DNA of 64,000 bases, taken from assembly GCA_002900995.3 (NCBI GenBank), contig CM035312.1, positions 2,802,418 through 2,866,417 on the forward strand, written 5' to 3'. The position numbers were made by a program, and so were the translations under genes. Position 1 is the stretch's first letter. Each line of letters starts with the position of its first letter. Of this stretch, positions 12,418 through 21,912 are shown one piece after another. The notes under the pieces are model-generated. The model worked only from the letters and a program-made list of their open reading frames with translations, was not told the origin of the DNA and searched no databases. Source of the DNA: Ganoderma boninense (Eukaryota; Basidiomycota; Agaricomycetes; Polyporales; Polyporaceae).

Positions 12418-13737
12418 GTGTCGCGCTGGTCTCGGGTTCCCATACGCATAGCATTAGTTTTGTTTCCCTTGCTCCAACGTTATCGCTCTCATTGCTTCTA
12501 GAATAGGAAGGCAGCTCGTAGTGTAGTTCGGCATTCGGGTGTAGGACGCGGCAGCTCAATATACCCGCGCACTTGTTCATACCCTTATCGTTCTTGACAG
12601 CTATCGAGACAGCTAAATGCTGAAGTGCATAATCCCTTCTTCGTTTGTGTGTTTGCAGGGATGGAGTGTGTTAGACCTCTTCGGTGAACGAAGCGGTGTG
12701 TGGAAGGGTGGAAGTCAGTTTGCCGCCAAATGAAATCCTTGCGGGGTGCAAGCGTGGTCGAAGGTCACTGCGGATTCCGTTGCCTGTTGTGCCAAAGGTT
12801 GCTGATGCTGACGCATTCTGGCAACGTACCCTAGCGCGATGGTAGGCCTCAGAACGTGGACATGGCGCGGGTGAGTCTTTCGACGAGAATCAGAACCACT
12901 GTGCAACCGCGGATGTTATCATCGCCGCTCAGTCTCCTTGCTTTCTACTCGGGTCCTCTGCAGAGATTTTTGAGGGGTTTCTGGGAACATAAAGTATTCC
13001 ATTGGACTGTTCGCATGTCATGGTCGGCCCGTTACTCCCTCGTTCGCGAACGTGGGTTCCGCCGGGTTGCGATAACGGTCATCTACAGCGCCTGCCTTTT
13101 TGGTCATGTCCAACGCGAGCGGCGGGCACTGCACTGCCCTCAGCATGCAATCCTGCAGTCACTGCACCTCCTGGTGATTCCGAACAGCCGTGTGTTCCGA
13201 CATGGATATGAGCCACTACATGCATGCAACCGTGCAGATACCGCCATGACCCCTTACATGGAATTCGTACGCAAGCCTGAGGGAGGCACGCCAGCTTCGA
13301 CTCGCAACCCCTGAATGCGGTCCATTCCCCGGGTGCATTCATTCACGGATGCCGCACGACGTCGAACACGGTGCCCCGAACGTCTGAGCGCACAGATATC
13401 ACACCCGGTGAAAGAGTGGCCAAACCTTGACGGCAAGACAGGATGCTATCCGGCGGAAGACGCGTGCGACGTGATGCACGCACCCTCTGCGCTACGCGAA
13501 GTGCCACCGACACACGAGAGATGGGAACGGGGTACACTGGCAACGAGTGCGGCGCGCGCTCGAGAGACGAAAACATTCAGGTGAACGGGGCGTGCAAATA
13601 ATATCACGTACAATAGCGACAAAACGTCACAGAACGGCTTCCCTCCGATAAATGACAGATCCGGGTCCGGGTGTACACGGCGACATATTATCATGCTCCA
13701 GTCAACAATGCTGAGGTCGTCCACATACATCCACGCC
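12418..13737. other. No supported gene
   Basis: This is shared 3' space between the secreted-protein gene and the minus-strand CUE gene. Open frames here overlap on both strands without codon or motif support. Confidence 0.4.
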
Positions 13738-14930
13738 TCATGAACTCGTGCCCTCCGCCTCTTTGTTCTGTTGCGCGAGCATCCGCCTACACAGCCAAAC
13801 AGCCGTAAGTCTCTGTCAAGAACACACGATCACGGGATTAAGATAAGGGGAAGAGAATGGTACGCACTGCCGTGCAGCCAGGATCATCTGCGCCTTGCGC
13901 TCCCGGAGGCTCGCTTCTCGTTTCTCCGCGGAGTCCTCCCATACTGCCCTCCTACCCGCCTCTTCGGGCTCCGCGCCGACGGAGGTCGCCGACGTGCGCG
14001 CCTCAAGGTGGTATCGCGTAATTAGGTTGTCTTGCTTCTTCGCTTTCGACGGGCCAGCGGCCGCATTGATATTTGCGGCGGCAGGCTGCGCTGGGGCGTT
14101 CGGTTGTGACGTCCGAGGGTAGACGGTGTAATATGCGGGAGGGGGCTGTTGGAGAGTTGAAGCATCAGTACTGGTGCGCCAAGATGTTTAGGGGTTCGGA
14201 GACGCACCGTGGGGAGAAACCCGCGTTCGAGAATCTTGTTGGATGTCTGTTCGACGTTTCCTGTCCGTAATAGGTCGTAGCGAATATTGTCACTGTAAGG
14301 ACTCGATGTCAGCAGACCTGTCGCGAAGCAGCGGTATATATTGGATGCAGTCTTGCTGCGGTGAAACGAGCCAGAGAACAGTCCTCAGGTGAGTCCCGAT
14401 TTATACGACAGTCGTACCCCAGACCTTCTCAAGACTATTGCATGCCCCCATAACCCTCTGAAACCTCGACTTTCAGTCGTCCGAAATGATCGGTCCTCCC
14501 GAGTCATTGTGGTTTTGTCATTCTTCGGAGAGGGCTGCGCGTTCCACAAATTCAAGAACATGGAGAACGCAAGAACTCACCTTGGGATGTCTGGGAACAT
14601 GGCATGTATTGTATCGACCTGATGCCGGGGTTAGGAGAGGACAGTAACGAGAGTAACAGTCGTACCATTTCTGGGGTGACAGTCTTTGGTCGAAAGCCCA
14701 GGACCGTGGAAGGTGACGGTAGCCCATTGCCATCCTTCGTGCCTGTGACAATTCAAAGTATGCCGGAAGGGTATAAGGCGTGGGTTTAGAAGAGGAATGC
14801 AGCGAGAATATTGCCCGTCAGACTAGCCATCGTGTTCCCGAAAGTAACGATCGGACGCACCAGACGAAGCCCACCGCACCACCAAGACAATGACGGCCAC
14901 TGCAACCAGAACATTTACTACTTCTCCCAT
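13738..14930 (-). CDS. CUE1-like: CUE-domain ER protein, Cue1-like (ERAD ubiquitin-conjugation factor)
   Basis: Six short exons join perfectly on the minus strand: 14930-14861, 14742-14666, 14618-14581, 14292-14208, 14145-13868 and 13786-13738. They total 597 bases and 198 residues. An N-terminal membrane anchor (residues 4-19, Val/Ala/Leu-rich) is followed by FRPKTVTPEM. The CUE domain spans about residues 47-90, with the hallmark MFPDIP and the YDLLRTGNVEQTSNKIL segment, then LERGFLPTPPP. The C-terminal half has DNLITRYHLE and WEDSAEKREASLRERKAQMILAARQRM, matching fungal Cue1-type proteins. In yeast, Cue1 anchors and activates the ubiquitin-conjugating enzyme Ubc7 at the ER. That role is inferred here. 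Every junction keeps frame and has GT-AG ends, so the gene appears intact. It is divergent from the UBX gene starting at 15977. Confidence 0.92.
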
Positions 14931-15976
14931 GGCGTCCAACCGTGCAACAAGTCGAGCCCAGAAGCAGAGCAGGGCAGAATGTGGTGAGTGTTGTGGAACA
15001 AGATCAAGTGGTGGCTGCAGGCGTTAAGCCCAAGAGGCGCCGCCGAGGGGTTATGTCATCTACATAATTTACAGCTATTTTGGAAATAAATTGAAAAATG
15101 CAGAAATGCATGGGTCGCAAAGTGAGGCACTATCGAGCTTGCCGCTTCCCAGATGACTCTAATCTGCCTATGAGGCTTCTATAGACGACCTTTGAGGCAT
15201 TTGGAACGGTGGAATTACCCCCAAATAGCCCCAGTCCGAGCCTGGCGACTGTCCTCGTCATCCAGCATGCGCTCTGGCACGCTCTGTGATTAAGTAGAAA
15301 TGGCTGTTCAAATCCAGTTTCTATGAATGCCAGCCGCACTTCAGCACTTCATATGTATACAATATCCTTCTGCGATTTTATGAATAAGTTTGGAGGCATC
15401 GCCGTCGCTTGACAGGGAGAGAACGCATTGTTGTCTCCAGAACCTTACGGCGCTTATTCAGTCCAGAGGTCAGTGGGACGAGCTTGTATGAGTAGTCTTG
15501 ACGGTTTGAACATCCGAAAGACCGCAAAGCCTTTGTGACGCCTAAATATGTATGAATCATATTCAAGGAGCACCCTAGAACTAACAATCGGCAGTAAGGC
15601 CGTTGGTTGTGGCAAGGACGTGAATTTCCCTCTCGATGACCACGCCCATCTTTCTCGCGAGAAACTTCATGCATGGGCTTGATTACGCTGCTGATTTCGG
15701 AGACATTGCGAACGCCATAGAGCTCATTCGATAGTAGTACATACTCATACGTCGGGCCTTCGGGAATTTCTGCATTTCTTATTTTAATTTTACATACAGA
15801 GCGCGTGAGGACCTTTCCGAAATAGCTGTAAATGGCATAACTCACTTTTTGGGCCACAACTCGGCGGACCCAAGCCTCCTGCCGGCCACATTCATCCTCT
15901 GCACAGTCCTCCCATCTAATTCCCAACTAGCAGTCTGCGCTGCTCTCGACGCTCCTTCTCACTCTGCCAGCTCACC
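14931..15976. other. Divergent intergenic region of the CUE and UBX genes
   Basis: About 1 kb separates the two start codons. No gene could be supported. It presumably carries both promoters. Confidence 0.5.
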
Positions 15977-18079
15977 ATGGACCCAGACTCATTGTCTCCA
16001 GCTCAGAAGGATGCACTAGCACAGCTACAGGCTCTCACGAATGGCGGTGACGCAGAGGTCTCGATCGGGGTTCTGGCCAGCGTTGATTGGGATGTCCAGG
16101 TACGTCGAGTTTTCTTCTCTGCGTACAAATGTCAGGGTGCGGCGCATCCGGTTGCAGTCGTCGCGAATGCTGAGTCTCTTCATAGAGCTAATGATGTTCG
16201 TAGCGTGCGGCAGAGATTGTATTCGACGCTATACCCCCTCCCGTTCCTCGTCCTGTGGCTGCACCAGAAGCACCGGCCCGCATAGAACAGTTCGAAATCG
16301 ACGATGCCGAGCAGGATGGTCTCTTAGGTGGCCGCGGTGGCCGCAGAGAGTTCCGCCCCGTGGTGAGTTCCATTACTCGCTGCCACAACGCCGTCTGTCC
16401 TTTCTGATCGTTCGAGTAGCAGGACTCCACCTCGTTTTCCACAGTGATTATCCGGCCATTGCGCATCGTATTCAACATCCTCGCCATACCGCTCTACCCG
16501 CTCCTTGGGCTCTTGCGATTCATCTTTCGGGCGCTCCGCATCCCGCTTCCCAACTTCGGCCTCTTCACCTTCTCATACCGCCCTCTTGGCCCCGGCGGAA
16601 GCAGGGAAGCACGAGATCCCAAGAGTGTCGCCGCCCGCTGGGTCCGTGCTCTTGAGGAAGAGACGGGCGCCGTCTGTGTTGGCCGCAAGAATTCGCAGGG
16701 CAGCGGGCACGGCGTTTCGTCCGGGGTCGCGGGTCCGTCCACTCTAACCGCGCGTGGAAGCGCATGGGAGGAGGGCTCAAACGGCAGCGTCGACGGCGAC
16801 AAGCTGCTGCCTGACTTCTTCCTCGGGGCTTACGAAGAGTTCGCGAGGACGTGTCAACGAGAGATGAAGATTGGTTGTGTCATCATCGTCAGCGATGAGC
16901 ACGACAACGATGCTGAGTTCAAGCGGTACGGTGCTCCTAGTTTATCCGCTTGAGAGCAGTCTTTGACCATCGCCACAGGAGCACGCTCACCCATCCCAGC
17001 CTCCTGCGTGTTATCCAGGAGAATGAGATTCTCGTATGGGGTGGTGATATCCGTGACAGGGAGGCCTGGAGTGGTACGTCCGACGCCAATTCACCGCAAA
17101 CCTCCGTTGATTGACTTTCGATGTCCAGCCTCACAGAAGCTGCAGGCAACGACTTACCCATTCATCGCATTCATCGCTCTCCAACCACGTCGTGCACCAG
17201 GGTCCTCATCTGCTCCTGCACCTACCATGACGATCCTTTCGCGCCACCAGGGCCCCTCTATTCCTTCGACATCGGGTCCTACCGCCGCCCAGACCCTTGT
17301 TGCTCATCTCAACGAGAACCTCCTGCCCCGCGTGACACCGTTCCTCAACAATCTCCGCGCAGAAGCAGCCGAGCGCGAGCGTGAGCGCGCCCTTCGTGCC
17401 GAGCAAGACCTTGCGTTCGAGGCCGCTCGGCGCAAAGATACCGACCGTATCCTGCAGAGGCGCGCGGCAGACGCCGCTGCTGCTGAAGAGAAACGTCTAG
17501 CCGCTGAGGCTGAGGCACGCGCGACCGAGGAGGAACGTAAGGCGGCTGAGGCGCGGAGGCTATGGGGCGCGCGCCGGATGGAGTGGCGTCGGTGGCTCCG
17601 GCGGGGGTTCGTTCTGCGCGAGCCTCGTCCTGGAGAGCACGGGCGTGGCAAGACGATGCGGGTCGGGGTCCGACTTCCCGACGGCCGTCGGTTGGTCCGG
17701 TTCTTTGGAGAGAACGATCCCCTCACTGCGCTCTACGCGTACGTGGATTCGTTGCTGATCCCCCGGAGTTCATGCAAGATGCGGACCCTGTGTTGCCTCC
17801 AGAGAGCGGGAAGATGGGGGAGGAGGGTGTCGTCCTCGAGATGCAGAAGTCCGGTCGCTCGTCTGAGAAGTGGTGGGGCTTCAAGCTCGTGCTCGCGTAC
17901 CCGCGCCGAGAGATTCTCTGGAGGCGGAGAGGAAGATCGGGGAGATCGAGGTGCTCAAAGGTGGCGGGCAGGTTGTCGTTGAGTTCATCGCGGACGAAGA
18001 TGTCAAATCGAGGGCGAAGAGCCGGTCGAGCTTGGAGCAGGATGGCGACGACGACGAGTACCACACAGAGAGTGACTAG
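15977..18079 (+). CDS. UAS/UBX-domain protein, FAF2 (UBXD8)/Ubx2-like
   Basis: The start MDPDSLSPAQKDALAQL opens an N-terminal UBA-like segment, followed by an acidic/Gly linker. A membrane hairpin comes next (IIRPLRIVFNILAIPLYPLL and the following helix), then a thioredoxin-like UAS region (LPDFFLGAYEEF, CVIIVSDEHD, ILVWGGDIRDREAW, TTYPFIAFI). After that is a long Ala/Glu/Arg coiled coil (AEAAERERERALRAEQ...), then the UBX domain (MRVGVRLPDGRRLVRFF, DPLTALYAYV). This is the plan of FAF2/Ubx2, which recruits Cdc48/p97 to the ER membrane for ERAD. Introns are consistent up to the UBX domain. The last 110 codons need two one-base corrections, at the C run 17760-17764 and near 17912-17920, to read PPEFMQDADP... 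and then LEAERKIGEIEVL... to the TAG at 18077. These are probably sequence errors, but a real truncation cannot be excluded. Confidence 0.88.
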
Positions 18080-18748
18080 GCTGCTTTGGTTTCTAGATGC
18101 CGCATGGGTGCATAGGTGCTATTGTCATACTGCTTGCTTTCCTTAATTCTTGCTCTCTCGTTATTAGCCTACTAATAGCAGTCTTTAATCCCCTCCTCCT
18201 CGCAGAGGGTCAGAAGACTATTACGCTGGTCGCGGTTTTTGTGCTCGGCGAGGTTCGAATTCGGGATCGGTGACGTGACGGTGATGCCTCTTGAACCTTC
18301 TGTTGCACGGTCGCATCATCTTCGTCTGTTATGATGACTTTCTCTTGCTCTCCCAGCGAATGGAGCTGGCGCTCCGCTACGCGAAGTGCATGGGTTAACG
18401 TCATCGCTATCGTACCTTGAAGAAGCTACATGCAACACCCCGGAGCGACTGCCAGGACGGACCTGTTGCCCTTCCTGTAGTAGGCCACGTGAACTGGACC
18501 AAGGGTCGAGCATCGCGAGTTGCGACCAGGCAGCCTGAGGCAGGCGTATTTATCCTCGACAGCGAAGCTGACTCGACTGCTCAGATAACCTTGATCGCGA
18601 TCGGGCAAACGTCGAAGTCGGCGGGCATGATCTACGTAGATGGATGACCGGGATCTGAGCAGGGTGCTCTGGGCGCTTTACTGAACCTTTTGCTTTCGAG
18701 TCTCCCTCTCTCTCTCTCCTCTCTCTAGGGGCTTTCGATTCAACTTTC
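18080..18748. other. No supported gene
   Basis: A minus-strand frame at 18404-18210 (Glu/Asp then Ser/Arg-rich, ending SVIVF) looks mildly protein-like but has no partner exon. A CT-repeat tract lies at about 18700-18725. Confidence 0.35.
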
Positions 18749-19240
18749 TTGATTGTTATATCGACCTGCATCACCAGGACACATGCGCTTACGGAGGACG
18801 GACATTCACAAGACGCGAAGCTAGTCGATTGCCCTGCGAGTTTGGGTACTTCGGCGAGTGACCAAAGTGAATCGGATCATGGAGAGGCCAGCGAACTGAA
18901 GGACAAAGAATTTTGGTTCGAGGATGGTACGGTTATTCTTCACGCTGGCGATGTATAATTCAGCGTGTATCGTGGCCTCCTAGAGAGTCATTCCACCGTG
19001 TTCACTGAGTCGTTCGCCCAACCCCACTCGACGCGCCCCCTCTCGTCTGGTGGGCACCTTGACTTCACACGCCCTACCATCAAACGGTCGGACACTTTTC
19101 GAGCCATGATCCACGCCATGTTCTGCGCTGTATTCCTTGCGATATCGGACCTCAATACTTCACTTCACTTCGCGGTCGCCCAAGGACTAGGACGATGCGA
19201 ACGCCACCGTGGTAGCGCATGTGCGTGCTGGTATACATAG
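18749..19240 (+). pseudogene. Decayed BTB/POZ-domain gene
   Basis: The frame reads ...ELKDKEFWFEDGTVILHAGDV, a stop at 18955-18957, then FSVYRGLLESHSTVFTE. Agaricomycete BTB proteins begin with this order: (K)DxEFWxxDGxVxLxAxxxxFxVxRGxLxxHSxVF. The TAA replaces one codon inside the BTB core, and the region after about 19050 no longer resembles the domain. BTB genes of this type form large, fast-turning families in these fungi; most have no known role. The stop and the loss of the C-terminal half argue for a pseudogene. Confidence 0.65.
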
Positions 19241-20929
19241 GCCACCGAATGACCGCCCCGGTAAGTCATGATTGTCTCAAAGCAGCATAATGCACTTACG
19301 CGTCTCGAATGTTTAGGCATTCTTTTTGAAGCTCTTGTTTGCGACCAATCTCAGCACTGCAATTTAGGTAGAGAAGTTGTGCTTGCTATTACTTGTGAGA
19401 CTGAGCCAACCCGTCTCTCAGCGACGTGAGCAGTCATCTCTTCCAGAACAAGGGCTCTTCAGTAACTTGCGATGCAACTGCGAGAAAGGACAGTGTGTGG
19501 GCGCACCATGCGCACCTGACTGTGAGACAACCGAGTAGAACCAGTCATCAGTGTCCGGGATCAGTGGGTGCGCGAACACAATGCGATACTCCCAAGAAGA
19601 CCCGGTGGCCTCCTTGGAGGAGCTGAACCAGTTCTTGACATTGCTCTCGTCCAGGGTGGGGATGATGTCCATTAACTGCGTCATTGAAGGCTCCCCAGGT
19701 GGGTTCGAGCAAGGCATATGCACCGGAAAACTGTGTGACCTCCATCGCTGTACTTGAAGCGAGGAGGGAAGTTTGAAGAAGCTGTCGGATGCTGTAGAGT
19801 AGTTAAGACTTACACAAGGTGGTCCTGAAGACTGAAATAGTCTACAGGTTACAGGCGACTCAGATGGTAACATCGAGAAATGGTGACGTGCTCACGCTGT
19901 GTCAGTCAGGGTTGTATTGTAAAACCAGAAATTTGCGGAGGACTTCGAATTGACGGTAGTGCCAGAGAGAGAAGTGTGTTTTCGGCGTTGCATCTGAGAT
20001 AAAGATGTATCTTATACGCCCGAAGACATCTCATGGCTGAGCTAGGCTGAAGACATCCACCCCTCCGAAGTTGGAAGTAGCCCGAAATCGGTACAAGAGG
20101 AGGAGGCCTAAAATTGTTCAATAACTTCCCAACAGATGAACCAGCACGGCTGCGGTGTGTGGGGGAAATGGTGCTTGCGACTGTCTCCCCAGCTGCTCGG
20201 ATGGTTGCGGACAATTGTAGAGGGTACTTCGATAGCTGATCGAGACCTTATGAGCCACCGTGACGGGTGCTGTCAAAGACGACTACTTGTAGGAGGCAGA
20301 TCACTTCAATCCGATCGTCGCGACGATGAAGTAAGTAGGGCCTCTCACCTTCGTTCATGATATTTTGTCGCAGACCATGAGTCTATCTCGCAGGTATAAA
20401 GGTGAAGCGATCGTGCAGCCCGCTGGGTGGTTCAGCTCCATTCCATTATCTTCTGCACCGTATTTTCTGGTCGCTATGCCTACTCGCACTACCAAAAGAG
20501 GGCACGTATAGATGCAGATGAGGACTCACCAGATGCGAAGCCCGATCCATCGAACTCCCTGGGACGAGACAAACACAACCCGCCTAGTAGCCCGAAGGAC
20601 GAGGACTTTCGCAGCGATGCCCGGGTTGGGACAGATCCACAGTCCCTTCCGCCAGGACTCTTCCATTCTCCCATCACCCCGATATTCGTTCAAGCGCATA
20701 ACAGTCCGGGGAGGTATTCCGATGTTGTATCGCCTCGGCAACGTTGTCAACCACTGGCTTGGGCCCTCCCGTCAGCCCTCTGTTCAACTACGACCACGCT
20801 GCCCGCGCATTGTCGGTGGTAGTACTAGCTAACCACCACCCACCGGTGCTGCTTTACTTCCCCCATTGCACCACAGGCAGACCCGCGCGGTAATTCTCGT
20901 CTGGACGCCAGTCCCAACCGCGTGCGGGT
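19241..20929. other. No supported gene; possible isolated exons
   Basis: A minus-strand frame at 19873-19418 (including MTQLMDIIPTLDESNVKNWF) and a plus-strand frame at 20427-20822 (including KRARIDADEDSPDAKPD) look protein-like but match nothing recognised and lack clear partners. The second may be the leader of another decayed BTB-type gene. Confidence 0.3.
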
Positions 20930-20979
20930 ACTCGCATTGCACCCTCAGTGTCGCATTTCCCGATGCCTTTGGACAGACA

Positions 20980-21300
20980 TCGTTGAGGCCCACCACCCTG
21001 GGACGGCGAATGCGATGACCGCTGTGCACTGCGGCTCGGACGAGTGCGGGCGGGACGCGAGAAAGGCGATGAGGCGGGTGAAACCTCCATCGGCACATCC
21101 TCGACACCCACGTCTCGTTCACGAGGCTCCACTGTCCCTACTGCCGTCATATCAGCAGGGACGTGGAGTATGCCCAAAAACACGTGGACGAGCCAGCATG
21201 TTGTCCCGAACGCGCTGCTTGGGAGGCGCAGTTGGGCAAGGGGGGGGGGGGGGGGCGAAGACAGATGTCTGCGAGTCGTGCTAGACGATCATTGGCACCA
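20980..21300 (+). pseudogene. C2H2-like zinc-finger gene remnant, copy A
   Basis: Pieces read MTAVHCGSDECGRDARKAM, then in another frame LHCPYCRHISRDVEYAQKHV and CCPERAAWEAQLGKG. These are Cys/His finger fragments with a conserved CPYC pair. The frame breaks between pieces, and a run of 16 G follows LGKG. The corresponding piece in copy B is at 51072-50622. Confidence 0.55.
21240..21255 (+). repeat. Homopolymer G16
   Basis: A run of 16 G stands where copy B has only GGGG followed by TTAGGCGAAG. This is either an expanded mononucleotide tract or an assembly artefact. Confidence 0.9.
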
Positions 21301-21912
21301 TCGAGTATTTAGCTCGACGGCGTTTTCTTGTTCGTGAACTTCTGGCTTACACAAGAAGCGATGAGCAGGTCGGGAATTTGACCGTCGTCTGGGGCCCTCT
21401 CTGTGATTCGACATGATGTAGGATGATGGTTCGGGCTCGTCGAAGTCGAACGTTGCGCTACCCGATCGTGACAAGATACCCCGAATCAAAGCTAGTCCCG
21501 AAAAAAGGGAGCAATAGGTCGCGTGCTCGTTAGTGAGGTCGAGGCAGTGCACTTACATGGGACTGCACTGTACAACATGACTTGTTACACGCCAGGTGTG
21601 TAGCTGGATTGTAACGACCTCGTTCTGCACCACGCATCTAATCGCTTGTCCTGAAGGACTACTCTCACAGCCAGTCTCGAAGGTCTCAGACGTCTTGCGT
21701 ATGGTACCGGTGTCGTACTGACTCCAAGTAGCTTGGCGCAGGGCCGAGCTCTGTCGCTAAGTGAAGCTGGTCCGACGGGTAATAGCAACATATCCGTGGG
21801 GCAACCCACCACAAAAGAGGCTCAGTATCAGGCCGTCCAGCCAACGAACACGACCTCTCCTCCAAACCTTCAGTCGCACACCTCTAGGTTCCATCCCACT
21901 TCGCAACCCGAC

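Noticed and set aside
2829..14930. Secondary-metabolite cluster around the adenylate-forming reductase
   Set aside because: Neighbours are a Bem46 hydrolase, a secreted repeat protein and ERAD genes; no P450, methyltransferase, transporter or regulator is adjacent. The only monooxygenases lie 15 kb or more away and are damaged.
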